Shown in pieces: positions 1 through 8,813 of a stretch of 64,000 bases of DNA. The stretch's first letter is position 1; each line of letters opens with the position of its first letter. The notes below the pieces were generated by a model. It was not told the DNA's origin and did no database searches. It was given only the letters and a program-made list of their open reading frames with translations. The DNA is from Hymenobacter properus (GTDB lineage: Bacteria > Bacteroidota > Bacteroidia > Cytophagales > Hymenobacteraceae). Both the position numbers and the translations under genes were made by a program. Location: assembly GCF_015694735.1 (NCBI RefSeq), contig NZ_JADQDP010000002.1, forward strand, positions 620,001 to 684,000, read 5' to 3'.

Positions 1-36
1 TGATGGTGGAGTAGGCAAGGCTGAAAATGAAACAGT

Positions 37-65
37 GCCCGGCCGCTTGGTCGGGGCGTTTTTGC
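37..65 (+). terminator. Probable Rho-independent terminator of the gene upstream of the window
   Basis: A GC-rich imperfect hairpin (GCCCGGCC, short loop, GGTCGGGGC with one bulged base) is followed by a run of five T. It precedes the first gene by about 70 bases, so it most likely ends transcription from a gene outside the window. Bases 1-36 show no recognisable gene end. Confidence 0.5.
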
Positions 66-134
66 TTATAGTGTCAGCAAAAATTTGTTTCATAGAGTAA
101 TACCTTTAGTGCGTTATCATACTTTCCGGCTTCT

Positions 135-1835
135 ATGAAAAACATCTTCTCTTTGTTGTGCTTTGGGGCGCTGCTGTGCTGCAGCGCATCTGTTGCTATG
201 GCGCAACCCAGTGCCTGGCAGACGGTGACCACTACCAGCCAGGTCTTCCGCAACAGTTCCGGGACCGACGCCATGGTTACTGCTCCCAATGGCGATGTGT
301 ACACGTTGGGCTCTCTCAGCGGCACCGTGAGCTTTGGCAATATTTCCATAAGCAGCACCGATGGCGATATGTACGTGGCTAAATGGAGCAGCGCCAGCCG
401 CAGCTTCGTTTGGGTGCAGCAGGCCATGGGAGGCTTTCAGTTTGGCAAAACGCTGGTGATGAGCGGAAACAGCTTATACGTGGCGGGCACCTTCATGGGT
501 AGTAGCTGCATCTTCGGCTCCAACTCCTTGACCAATGCCGGGGCGCGGGATGCGTTTGTCGCCAAGCTCACGGATGCGGGCACCAGCGCCAGCTGGACGT
601 GGGCCCGCCAAGTCGGCGGCGCCAGCGACGACTACGGCCGGGCGCTGACGGTGCAAGGCAACAACATCTACGTGGGCGGCAGTTATTACAGCAGCCCAGC
701 CAGCTTTGGCGCCCTGTCCCTGACCAGCTCCGGCACCAATAACCTGGATGGTTTTGTAACCAAACTCGTTGATGCGGGCACTAGCGCCGACTTTGTCTGG
801 GCCCAGCGGGTGGGCGGCCTGGGCACCGAGGAAGTGCGGGCGCTGGCCGTAAATGGCCCGACGGTATACCTGGCGGGAAACTATGCAGGGCCGGCCTTCG
901 CGCTGGGAGCCGCCAGCCTGCCCGCCAGGACTAGTGCCGATATCTTTGTGGCGAAGCTAACGGACGCGGGAGCCGCCGGTGCTATTGAGTGGGCGCAGCC
1001 GGCCGGGAGCGCCAACTACGACGAGCCCACGGCCCTGGCCGTGCGCGGCACCAGCGTCTACGTAACTGGTGCATTTCAGGGGCCGGTGGCTACTTTTGGT
1101 ACGACCAGCCTCACGCCGGCCAGTGCCAATACCGATGTGTTTGTGGCCAAGCTGACCGATGCGGGCAGCAGCGGGAGCTTTACCTGGGCCTTGCGCGCGG
1201 GTGGCTCCAGCCCCGATGTGCCCAATGGCCTGGCCGTAAGCGGCTCAAGCCTCTACATAGCGGGGGTATATAGTACCTCGGCTGATTTTGGCAGCACTAC
1301 CCTGACGGGTGCGGGTGGCGGTGACGTGTTTGTGGCCAAAGTAGAGGACGCGGGCAATGCGGCCAACTGGGCATGGGCAAAAACCGGCGGCGGGGCCAAT
1401 AATGACGGGGCATCGGCCGTAGCCGTGGCCGGCAACACGGTATACGTGGCCGGGTTCGTGGTGCCGGTGTCCAACTTCGACAGCCAAACGGTACTCACCC
1501 CCACGTCGTCGCCGGGAATCCTGTCGCCCACCATCGTGGCCTTTCTGGCCACCCTCACCGACCCCACGCTCACCGCCACTGAAGCGCCCTGGATGGCGGC
1601 TTCCTTCGGTATTTTCCCCAATCCGGCCCACGGCCGCGCCACCGTGCTGCTGCCCCCCGGGCCCGGCGTGGCCACCCTCACCGTGCACGATGCGCTGGGC
1701 CGCATCGTGCGCACCCAGCCGGTAGCCATGGGCTCCAATATCCAGCTCAATTTGACTGGCCTCGCTCCCGGCCTCTACGCGGTGCGGGTGCAGGCCGGCG
1801 GCGCCGCATCTACGCAGCGCTTGCTGGTAGAATAG
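135..1835 (+). CDS. Secreted SBBP-type beta-propeller-like repeat protein with T9SS sorting domain
   Basis: 566 residues. Residues 1-23 form a signal peptide (Lys at positions 2-3, hydrophobic core, AMAQ cleavage region). The body consists of repeats of roughly 55-60 residues, each containing variants of FVAKLTDAG, then a W-aromatic strand, then VxGxxVYVAG. This spacing resembles the SBBP/beta-propeller repeats of Bacteroidota secreted proteins. The last ~80 residues start with FGIFPNPAHGRATV and end LAPGLYAVRV...QRLLVE, a clear type A T9SS C-terminal sorting domain. The protein should therefore be exported and attached to or released from the cell surface. It is the first of three tandem paralogues. 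Its molecular role is unknown; I see no catalytic motif. Confidence 0.85.
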   Translation: MKNIFSLLCFGALLCCSASVAMAQPSAWQTVTTTSQVFRNSSGTDAMVTAPNGDVYTLGSLSGTVSFGNISISSTDGDMYVAKWSSASRSFVWVQQAMGGFQFGKTLVMSGNSLYVAGTFMGSSCIFGSNSLTNAGARDAFVAKLTDAGTSASWTWARQVGGASDDYGRALTVQGNNIYVGGSYYSSPASFGALSLTSSGTNNLDGFVTKLVDAGTSADFVWAQRVGGLGTEEVRALAVNGPTVYLAGNYAGPAFALGAASLPARTSADIFVAKLTDAGAAGAIEWAQPAGSANYDEPTALAVRGTSVYVTGAFQGPVATFGTTSLTPASANTDVFVAKLTDAGSSGSFTWALRAGGSSPDVPNGLAVSGSSLYIAGVYSTSADFGSTTLTGAGGGDVFVAKVEDAGNAANWAWAKTGGGANNDGASAVAVAGNTVYVAGFVVPVSNFDSQTVLTPTSSPGILSPTIVAFLATLTDPTLTATEAPWMAASFGIFPNPAHGRATVLLPPGPGVATLTVHDALGRIVRTQPVAMGSNIQLNLTGLAPGLYAVRVQAGGAASTQRLLVE

Positions 1836-1860
1836 CTTGCACAGCACTCCTGACGCGGCA

Positions 1861-1906
1861 AAAGCGCGCCCGTTCCGACCCGCCGGCCGGAACGGGCGCG
1901 CTTTTG
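1861..1906. terminator. Bidirectional-capable terminator hairpin, 18-bp perfect stem
   Basis: AAAAGCGCGCCCGTTCCG pairs perfectly with CGGAACGGGCGCGCTTTT around a 10-base loop. The A-run on the left and T-run on the right make it usable in either direction. It lies between the first two tandem paralogues, so these are probably transcribed separately. Confidence 0.85.
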
Positions 1907-1979
1907 TGTGGCGGGGTTAAACCAGCTCCCCTCGGCACGGTCAATGGCAATACCTGCAACCAAGACCCCTGTGCCTTTT

Positions 1980-3707
1980 ATGAAACACACCTTTACCCAC
2001 CTGCGAAGCCTGCTGCTCATTGCGCTATTCTGGGCTAAAGCTGCGGCGGTCCACGCCCAGGCTCCTGCCTGGCAAACAGCCACGGCCGTGGCCTCGGCCA
2101 GCAACGGGGCCTACACCGTGACGGCCACCGCGCCCGATGCCACCGGCGCCAACCTTTACGTGACGGGCTCCTTCACGGGCACCGTGGCCATGGGCGGCGC
2201 CCTGATTACCAGCGCCGGGCTGAACGATGTGTTCGTGGGCAAGTGGAACGTGGCCAGCCGGGCCTTTACCTGGGTGCAGCGCGCCGGCGGTGCCAACAAC
2301 GACCAGACCCTGGCCCTCGCGGTGCGGGGCGTGAGCGTGTTCGTGGCCGGCACGTTTGGGGTGGCAGCTAGCTTTGGCTCCGTTGGCCTCACTTCGGCTG
2401 GGGCCACCGACGGCTTTGTGGCCAAGCTGACCGATGCCGGCAGCACCGCCGCCTGGGTGTGGGCGCAGCCGGTGGGCGGCCTGAACGAGGACCGCGCCAC
2501 GGCCCTTGATGTGAGTGGCCCCAACGTGTACCTCGCCGGTACGTTCCGCAGCCAGACAGCGACGCTGGGCACCCTCACCCTTACCAACAACACGGCCACC
2601 GGCACCACCGCCGGCCTGGCTCACGTCTTCCTCACCAAGCTGGCCGATGCTGGCGCCAGCAGCAGCTTTGTATGGGCGCGGGCGTTCGGCGGCGCGGCAG
2701 CCGACGATGCCGCCGCCGCGCTGGTTTCGAGTGGCAGCACCGTGTACCTGGCCGGTGACTACACCGGCAACCTGAACCTGGGCAGCAGCACCACGCTTAA
2801 CAGCAACGGTGGCCGCGATGTGTACGTGCTCAAGTTTGTGGATGGCGGCGCCAACCCGGCCCTGGCCTGGGCCAAAAGTGCCGGCGGCATCAATGCCGAC
2901 GCAGCCACCGCCCTGGCCCTGAACGGCACCAGCCTCTACGTGGCCGGCAGCTTTGGCGGACTGGCCATTTTCGACATCAACGGCGTGGTGAGCAATGGCC
3001 CGGCCAATGCCTTCGTGGCCAAGCTGGCAGACGCGGGCACTAGTAGCACCTGGGTGTGGGCCCAGCAGGCCGGCGGCACCGCCTCCGACCAGGCCACTGC
3101 CCTGGCCGTGAGCGGCAGCGAAGTGTACATGGCCGGGGCCTTCACCAGCCCCACGGCTACATTTGGCAGCAGCAACCTCGCCAATACCTCGGGCGCCACC
3201 GCCCGCACGGCCGACGTGTTTGTGACGCGGCTGAACGACACCGGGCCGGCCAGCACCTTCGATTGGGCCCAGAAAGCCGGCGGTACCGGCGCTGACCAGG
3301 CCACTAGCCTGGTAGTGCTGGGCAACACCGTGCACGTGGGCGGCAGCGTCACCCCGCCGGCCGCATTCGGCAGCCAGACCATTACCACGGCGGCCACCGT
3401 GGGCGTGGGCTTCCTAGCCGCGCTGCGGACGAGCGTGCTGGCTACCGCCACTTCTACGGAGCTGGCCGGGCTGAGCCTGTGGCCCAGACCGGCCCGGGGC
3501 CGCGCCACCGTGCAGCTGCCGGCGGTGCCCGGCGCTGCTAAGGCCACCCTCACCTTACTCGATGCCCTGGGCCGTGCTGTGCGCACCCAGCCGGCGGCAA
3601 CCAACGCCCAAACCGAGCTGGACCTAACTGGCCTAGCGCCCGGTTTCTATGCTGTGCGAGTACAAGTGGGCAGCGCCTCCGCTACTCAACGTTTAGCGGT
3701 GGAATAA
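1980..3707 (+). CDS. Secreted SBBP-type beta-propeller-like repeat protein with T9SS sorting domain (paralogue 2)
   Basis: 575 residues from ATG 1980. An in-frame upstream start at 1908 would place about 24 unrelated residues ahead of an evident signal peptide (MKHTFTHLRSLLLIALF...VHAQ), so 1980 is preferred. The body repeats FVAKLTDAG and WAQxxGG units much like the preceding gene. The C-terminal ~80 residues (LSLWPRPARGRATV ... LAPGFYAVRV ... QRLAVE) are a type A T9SS sorting domain, more than half identical by eye to that of the neighbour. Local duplication is the simplest origin. The function is unknown and a structural or adhesive surface role is only inference. Confidence 0.85.
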   Translation: MKHTFTHLRSLLLIALFWAKAAAVHAQAPAWQTATAVASASNGAYTVTATAPDATGANLYVTGSFTGTVAMGGALITSAGLNDVFVGKWNVASRAFTWVQRAGGANNDQTLALAVRGVSVFVAGTFGVAASFGSVGLTSAGATDGFVAKLTDAGSTAAWVWAQPVGGLNEDRATALDVSGPNVYLAGTFRSQTATLGTLTLTNNTATGTTAGLAHVFLTKLADAGASSSFVWARAFGGAAADDAAAALVSSGSTVYLAGDYTGNLNLGSSTTLNSNGGRDVYVLKFVDGGANPALAWAKSAGGINADAATALALNGTSLYVAGSFGGLAIFDINGVVSNGPANAFVAKLADAGTSSTWVWAQQAGGTASDQATALAVSGSEVYMAGAFTSPTATFGSSNLANTSGATARTADVFVTRLNDTGPASTFDWAQKAGGTGADQATSLVVLGNTVHVGGSVTPPAAFGSQTITTAATVGVGFLAALRTSVLATATSTELAGLSLWPRPARGRATVQLPAVPGAAKATLTLLDALGRAVRTQPAATNAQTELDLTGLAPGFYAVRVQVGSASATQRLAVE

Positions 3708-4015
3708 CCGATGCCATTCTTTAGGCTTTGGCGGCCAGCAAGTTTCTTCTAGCGCCAAACCCTGTTTTTCTAACCAGTACTATTTCCTTGGCGGGAATGG
3801 TATGGAAGATAGCACTGACGGAAAGCAGAACGTTTGGCCGTGTTCCTTGGATAGCGCCCCGGCCGCGCGACCGGGGGCTAAGAGCAGCCCCACTCCGAGT
3901 AACTTGCTTGGGCGCGCCTAGCTGCTGAAAAGCGGCCATAGACCGCGGCGGCGCGTGCTGTTGTAAGTTTCGGTCGCTACTATCAGTCGCTCTCCCTCGC
4001 CAGCTGCCGCCAGCC
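3708..4015. other. Intergenic region, no gene seen
   Basis: About 308 bases between paralogues 2 and 3. It contains a GC hairpin (CCCCGG / CCGGGG, 3857-3876) without a T-run, so it is not a convincing terminator. A long minus-strand open frame crosses the region but has no family features and is antisense to the third paralogue. I see no promoter match good enough to call. Confidence 0.4.
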
Positions 4016-5010
4016 ATGAAGCATCTCTTCGTGTCCTTGACCATCAAGTGCGTAGTGGCAATGCTGTGGCTGGGGCTGCCGTGCCTAAGCAACTGGTAGC
4101 GCGGGGCACGGCCCTGTACGTGGCGGGCGATTTCGGCGGCACCGTCCGGCTGGGCCCCACCACCCTGCGCGCTACCGGCAACCGGAATTTGTTCGTGGCC
4201 AAGCTGACCGACGCCGGTAGCCAGGGGCGTTTCGAGTGGGCGGTGCAGTCGGCTGGCCCGGGCGTGGCCACCAACCCCGCCCTGGCGGTGGCGGGGGCGC
4301 GGGTGTACGTGACGGCCCACGTCACCGACACGGTAACGCTGGGAACCACAGCCGTGATTTGCCCGCCTCAGCAAGGCCGCACGCTGGTGGCCCGGCTGCT
4401 CGATGCCGGCCCCTCGGCCACGGTGAGCTGGGTACAGGACCTTGGCATGAGGGAAGGGCAGGCGAATTGTTTGATTGCGGCCGGCGACAGCCTATACGCC
4501 GCGGGCGAAAGCGACTACTACGTTCAGCTGCGCCCCGCCGATGGCTTTCCTACCGCCTTGCAGAGCTTTTTCATCGCCAAGCTGAAGGACACCGGTGCCG
4601 CAGCGCGCCTGGTGTGGAACACCCGGTTCGACGGAACTCGGCCAACAGACTATGTCTATGTAATGAGCCTGGCAAAGCGCGGTGCAAACTTGTACCTGGC
4701 CGGCCTGCTCTACGGCAACGGCGACTTTGGCTCGGTGCAGCTGCACGCCACAGGCCCCACCAACTACTTTGTGGCCCAGGCGCACGAAACCCTTGCCGGC
4801 GCGGCCTTCAGCTGGGTGCAGCACTTGCACAGCGAGGGCAAAGTGAGCGTAGCCAGCAATGCGCTGGCGCTGCTGGCCCTGGCCTCCACCGGCCGCCTGT
4901 ACCTGGGCGTCACCCTAGGGCCAGCGGCCACCGTGGGCGGCCGGCCGCTGCTGGCAAAGCCCACGGTGGGCTTCGCCGATTACCTGGTGCAGTTTAAGCT
5001 GCCGCAATAG
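4016..5010 (+). pseudogene. Frameshifted and truncated third SBBP-type paralogue
   Basis: ATG 4016 opens a convincing signal peptide (MKHLFVSLTIKCVVAMLWLG...CLS) but that frame stops at TAG 4097-4099. The repeat body (TALYVAGDF, LFVAKLTDAG, FFIAKLKDTG) lies in a different frame, open from at least GTG 4048 to the stop at 5008-5010. A single-base indel between about 4040 and 4095 would join them. Compared with the two upstream paralogues it also lacks the ~80-residue T9SS sorting domain and ends ...YLVQFKLPQ. It is therefore probably a decaying copy. A GTG start at 4048 would give a 320-residue protein without an export signal. A sequencing error at the junction would explain the frameshift but not the missing C-terminus. 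Confidence 0.7.
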
Positions 5011-5105
5011 TTTTCGGCTTGCCCTTCAGTCGCGGGGGTGGTGCCGGCCCGGCTCCCGCAACCCGCCGCCCCGCGCCGGAGTAGGGGAGGGGCGGCCTTA
5101 CCCGC

Positions 5106-5113
5106 TACCTTTG
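5106..5113 (+). promoter_or_regulatory. -7 promoter box TACCTTTG of deoC
   Basis: An exact TAnnTTTG match ends four bases before the deoC ATG. In Bacteroidota transcription starts a few bases after this box, so the mRNA would have almost no leader. No clear -33 TTTG is seen. Confidence 0.5.
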
Positions 5114-5117
5114 CCTC

Positions 5118-5786
5118 ATGAACCTTGCCGCCCAAATCGACCACACCCTGCTGCGCCCCGACGCGACGGAGGCCCAGATACTCCAGCTCTGCGACGAGGC
5201 CGTGGCACATGGCTTTGCCACCGTGTGCGTGCCGCCGTGCTACGTGGCCCTGGCTGCCGGCAAGCTGGCCGGCACGCCAGTGGGCATTTGCACGGTAATT
5301 GGGTTTCCGCTGGGCTACTCGGCATCCAGTGTAAAGTTCAAGGAGGCCGAAGTGGCGCTGTATGATGGGGCCACCGAGCTGGACATGGTGCTGAACATTT
5401 CGGCGCTGAAATCGGGCCAAACGGCCGCCATTCAGGACGAAATCCTGGACCTGGCCGACCTCTGCCACGTGCACCAGGCCTTGCTCAAGGTCATCATCGA
5501 AACCGCCCTGCTCACCGAAGCAGAGATGGAGCTGGCTGCCCAGCTCTGCGTGGCCGGCGAGGCCGATTTTGTGAAAACGTCCACCGGCTTCGCCAGCCGC
5601 GGCGCCTCGGTGGCCGACGTGGAGCTGCTGCGCCGCGTATTGCCCGAAACCATGCGCATCAAAGCCGCCGGCGGCATCCGCACCCGCGCGGCGGCCGAGG
5701 CCCTGATTGCCGCCGGCGCCGACCGCATCGGCTCGTCTAATAGTGTGGCCCTGATTTCTGAAACCAATGACCCGTCCGTTGCTTAA
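5118..5786 (+). CDS. deoC: Deoxyribose-phosphate aldolase
   Basis: 222 residues, a normal length for DeoC. The enzyme cleaves 2-deoxy-D-ribose 5-phosphate to glyceraldehyde 3-phosphate and acetaldehyde in cytosolic deoxynucleoside catabolism. The N-terminus IDHTLLRPDAT is a family signature. The Schiff-base lysine is K153 in VKTSTGF, the second active-site lysine is K182 in RIKAAGGIRT, and the conserved aspartate is D89 in ELDMVLNI. All expected catalytic residues are present. The gene overlaps the start of the next one by 20 bases, which suggests translational coupling. No other deo genes are nearby. Confidence 0.95.
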   Translation: MNLAAQIDHTLLRPDATEAQILQLCDEAVAHGFATVCVPPCYVALAAGKLAGTPVGICTVIGFPLGYSASSVKFKEAEVALYDGATELDMVLNISALKSGQTAAIQDEILDLADLCHVHQALLKVIIETALLTEAEMELAAQLCVAGEADFVKTSTGFASRGASVADVELLRRVLPETMRIKAAGGIRTRAAAEALIAAGADRIGSSNSVALISETNDPSVA

Positions 5787-6336
5787 AGGCTTGCTGTTTC
5801 CCGCGCTGCTGTCGCTGGTGGCCTGCGCCAGCACGGCCCAGCAGGCCCCCCAGGCCAGCGCCCCGCCCGACACCACCCGCAAACCTGTGGCCACCGCTGC
5901 CGCGCCCGCGCCGATGCCGGCCGAAGACGTGAGCAAGTACCGCCCGGTGTTTGCCGCCCCCAAGCCGCTGCCCGCCACTGCCGCGCCGGCTGCCCCCAAA
6001 ACGCCCGTTGCCCCCACCAGCCACGTAAACCCGCAGGTGGAGCAGCGCCTGCGCGACCAGGCCTACACCAACCAGAACGTGAAATATGCCCAGGGCTACC
6101 GCATCCTGGTGTACCTGGGCCTGGAGCGCGACAAGGTGATGGCCATTCGGCGCACCATCATTGGCCGCTACCCCGACGAGACGGACTACATCGTGTTCAA
6201 GTCGCCAGTGTACCGCCTCTACATCGGCGACTACCTCACCAAACTCGACGCCGCCCGCGGCCTGGCCCGCCTGCGCGGCCTCACCCCCAAGCTGGAGCTG
6301 GAACCCACGCAGGTGCTGCTGAACAAAAACCCATAG
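5767..6336 (+). CDS. SPOR-like domain lipoprotein
   Basis: 189 residues. The N-terminus is a lipoprotein signal with lipobox LVAC (Cys at about residue 20), followed by a long Ala/Pro-rich linker to about residue 85. The C-terminal ~90 residues (YRILVYLGLERDKVMAIRR ... VYRLYIGDYLTKLDAARGLARLRG) have the beta-alpha-beta pattern of SPOR domains, which bind septal peptidoglycan. Ordinarily this would be a periplasm-facing envelope protein. It overlaps deoC by 20 bases; linkage of deoC to a small SPOR protein is a co-transcription fact here, not evidence of shared function. Confidence 0.7.
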   Translation: MTRPLLKGLLFPALLSLVACASTAQQAPQASAPPDTTRKPVATAAAPAPMPAEDVSKYRPVFAAPKPLPATAAPAAPKTPVAPTSHVNPQVEQRLRDQAYTNQNVKYAQGYRILVYLGLERDKVMAIRRTIIGRYPDETDYIVFKSPVYRLYIGDYLTKLDAARGLARLRGLTPKLELEPTQVLLNKNP

Positions 6337-6360
6337 GGGAGGGGCTTACAAGCGAAAGAA

Positions 6361-6456
6361 CGTCATGCAGAGCGCAGCGAAGCATCTCGCCCGCTTAACT
6401 AATTTCTAAATTGAATACTTGAGCCGGCAAGATGCTTCGCTGCGCTCTGCATGACG
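6361..6456. repeat. Palindromic intergenic element, family A
   Basis: Two 27-base arms, 6361-6387 and 6430-6456, are perfect inverted repeats beginning CGTCATGCAGAGC, separated by 42 bases. Each arm also folds on itself: ATGC and GCAT flank the core AGAGCGCAGCGAA. It shares this core with the other repeat families in the window. It lies between the SPOR lipoprotein and the M20 gene and has no T-run. Confidence 0.85.
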
Positions 6457-6484
6457 GGCTGATGTGCCCTTTGCCACTCCTCCC

Positions 6485-7684
6485 ATGCCCGAAAGCCAGC
6501 TCATCCCCCGCATTCAAGCCCTTGCCGCCCAATACGCGGCCGACACCGTGGCCATCCGGCGCCACCTGCACGCCCACCCGGAGCTGTCGTTTGAAGAAAC
6601 CAATACCGCTGCCTTCGTCACGCAGGAGCTGCGGAAGCTGGGCCTCACGCCCCGGCCCATTGCGGGCACCGGCGTGGTGGCCCTCATCGAAGGCCGGCCC
6701 GGCGGGCCCACCATCGCCCTGCGGGCCGATATGGATGCGCTGCCCATTCAGGAAACCAGCGACGTACCGTACAAATCGACCAACCCCGGCGTGATGCACG
6801 CCTGCGGCCACGACGTGCACACGGCCTCGCTGTTAGGCGCCGCCCGCATCTTAAACGAGCTGAAGGGCGAGTTCAAGGGCAATATCAAGCTGATGTTTCA
6901 GCCGGGCGAGGAGCGGCTGCCGGGCGGTGCTTCGCTGATGATAAAGGAAGGCGTGCTGGAGGACCCAGCCGTGGGCCACGTGCTCGGCCAACACGTGTTT
7001 CCGCACCTGCCGGCCGGCAAAATCGGTCTGCGCTCCGGCCGCTACATGGCCAGCACTGACGAACTATATCTGACCATTAAAGGCAAGGGCGGCCACGGCG
7101 CCATGCCCGAGATGAACCTCGACCCCGTGCTGGTGGCCGCCCACATCATTGTGGCCGCGCAGCAAGTGGTGAGCCGCCGCGCCAGCCCCAAAATTCCTTC
7201 GGTGCTGAGCTTCGGTAAGGTCATCGCCAACGGCGCCACCAACGTCATCCCCAACGAAGTATACATCGAAGGCACCTTCCGCACGCTCAACGAGGAGTGG
7301 CGCGCCGAGGCCCACCAGCACCTGCGCCAGCTCTGCGAAGGCCTGGCCGCGAGCATGGGCGCCATGTGCGAGCTCGAAATCCGCCACGGCTACCCCTACC
7401 TCGAAAACGAGCCCGCCCTCACGGCCCGCGTGCGCGCCGCCGCTGAGCAGTACCTCGGCCCCGAAAACGTGGTGGAGCTCGACCAGTGGATGGCCGCCGA
7501 AGACTTTGCCTACTTCTCGCAGGCCGCGCCGGCCTGCTTCTACCGGCTGGGCACCCGCCACGAAGACGGCCGCTTTGCTGCCTCGGTGCACACACCCACC
7601 TTCGACATCGACGAGCAGGCCCTTGCCACCGGCCCGGGCCTGATGGCCTGGCTGGCGGTGCAGGAGCTGGCCCGCCAAGCGTAG
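6485..7684 (+). CDS. M20 family metal-dependent amidohydrolase (N-acyl-amino-acid hydrolase type)
   Basis: 399 residues from ATG 6485; an in-frame GTG at 6464 adds only seven unremarkable residues. The family hydrolyses N-acyl amino acids or related amides in the cytosol with two metal ions. Recognisable motifs are RRHLHAHPELSFEE near residue 20, RADMDALPI, and HACGHDVHTA with metal-ligand C107 and H109, the arrangement typical of the M20D group. Later comes FQPGEER with the catalytic glutamates and WMAAEDFAYF near the C-terminus. The internal dimerisation domain lies around residues 185-300. Substrate cannot be told from sequence (hippurate, indole-acetyl-amino acid and N-acetyl-diaminopimelate hydrolases are all relatives). 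Confidence 0.88.
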   Translation: MPESQLIPRIQALAAQYAADTVAIRRHLHAHPELSFEETNTAAFVTQELRKLGLTPRPIAGTGVVALIEGRPGGPTIALRADMDALPIQETSDVPYKSTNPGVMHACGHDVHTASLLGAARILNELKGEFKGNIKLMFQPGEERLPGGASLMIKEGVLEDPAVGHVLGQHVFPHLPAGKIGLRSGRYMASTDELYLTIKGKGGHGAMPEMNLDPVLVAAHIIVAAQQVVSRRASPKIPSVLSFGKVIANGATNVIPNEVYIEGTFRTLNEEWRAEAHQHLRQLCEGLAASMGAMCELEIRHGYPYLENEPALTARVRAAAEQYLGPENVVELDQWMAAEDFAYFSQAAPACFYRLGTRHEDGRFAASVHTPTFDIDEQALATGPGLMAWLAVQELARQA

Positions 7685-7741
7685 GGAAGCGCGGCCGCCG
7701 CCTCTGGCAGTTGGTGGGGGCCGGCGGTGCTATTTTGCGGT

Positions 7742-8572
7742 ATGAAACGCATTTCTACCTTATGCCTGCTGCTGGCCGCGTTGTGGTGCCGGCCCGCTGC
7801 TGCCCAAACCCGCCGGGTGGTACTCGACCACCAATTGTGGGCAAACCTGCAAGGCGAGCTGGCCCTGCTCAATGGCGACTACCTGCTGCTGGAGCTGCAC
7901 GGCGAAAACGTGCCCGCCTACAACGGCTTCGGCGGCAACGACCGGTTTCTGGGCTTCGACCAGCGCGCGGTGGCCTTCTCCTACGAGCATTTCTGGAACA
8001 ACCATTGGAGCGGCGGCGGCGGCCTGCAATACCAGCCGAGCGCCTACGCGAAGTACCTCACCCCCGAGCTGCTGCTCCGCCACCGCGGCAAAGTGGGCCC
8101 CCTTACCTTCGGGCAGCGCCTGAGTGCTTACCGCGTGTTTTCGGTGGGTAATTCGCAGCAATACTTCCAAGCCACCCCGCAAAACTACCTCAGCCTGCGC
8201 GCCGACCTGGAAAAGGTGTTTCCGGTGGGCCAGGGCGGCCTGGCCCTGCGCCCGCGCCTCAGCTACGAAGGCATCATGCACGTGCGCTTGCAAAAAACGC
8301 AGACCGACGCCGACGAGCGCACCATCCAATACACCAGCTTGCGCGGCGAGCTGGGCGTGCGGGTGAGCAACCATTTCGATTTCACGCCCTGGTTTGCCTA
8401 CACCACTTCGTATTACTTCTCCATCCCGCAGTATAACCCCATCAGCGGCACGCCTACTGCCGACCCGGGCCGCCTGAACCTCGTGACGCCGGTTATCGGG
8501 CTGGATGCACGGTTCACCCTATTTGCGGGCAAAGAAGTATTCGACCGTCGCCAGCTGTCTACTCAGCACTAG
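7742..8572 (+). CDS. Exported outer-membrane beta-barrel-like protein, unknown function
   Basis: 276 residues from ATG 7742. An upstream in-frame start at 7727 would precede the signal peptide by five residues and is less likely. Residues 1-21 form a signal peptide ending AAAQ. The rest alternates short amphipathic strands rich in Tyr, Phe and Trp (YEHFWNNHW, LRADLEKVF, FTPWFAYTTSYYF), as expected for an outer-membrane barrel of the DUF2490 kind. The sequence TATTTTG four bases before the ATG resembles the -7 promoter box with one base missing. No T9SS tail is present. Confidence 0.6.
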   Translation: MKRISTLCLLLAALWCRPAAAQTRRVVLDHQLWANLQGELALLNGDYLLLELHGENVPAYNGFGGNDRFLGFDQRAVAFSYEHFWNNHWSGGGGLQYQPSAYAKYLTPELLLRHRGKVGPLTFGQRLSAYRVFSVGNSQQYFQATPQNYLSLRADLEKVFPVGQGGLALRPRLSYEGIMHVRLQKTQTDADERTIQYTSLRGELGVRVSNHFDFTPWFAYTTSYYFSIPQYNPISGTPTADPGRLNLVTPVIGLDARFTLFAGKEVFDRRQLSTQH

Positions 8573-8685
8573 CAATGCTATCTGCGTGTTGCTGTCACAA
8601 TGTCTTGTTCGGCTGATACATTAATAGTGGCTTCAGGTTGTCGAATTGACGTTTTGCGTTAGTTTGGGAAAAAGGTCAGATTTCG

Positions 8686-8714
8686 CAAAATGACGAATTA
8701 AGACATTTTGTCTT
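8686..8714. promoter_or_regulatory. Possible operator upstream of hsp20: nested inverted repeats
   Basis: AAGACA-TTT-TGTCTT (8700-8714) is a 6-bp inverted repeat, and CAAAATG (8686-8692) also pairs with CATTTTG (8704-8710). They lie in a 240-base AT-rich gap, about 100 bases before the Hsp20 start. The position suits a stress-response operator. It does not match the CIRCE consensus, so the cognate regulator is unknown. Confidence 0.35.
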
Positions 8715-8813
8715 GAAAATGGGCTATAAAACTGGTTTGGTATAGAATTGAATGGAAGCGAGTGTAAGCCGTTAGTAGGCAGTCATTCTTTCACTTCAAA
8801 TTCTATAACAACC

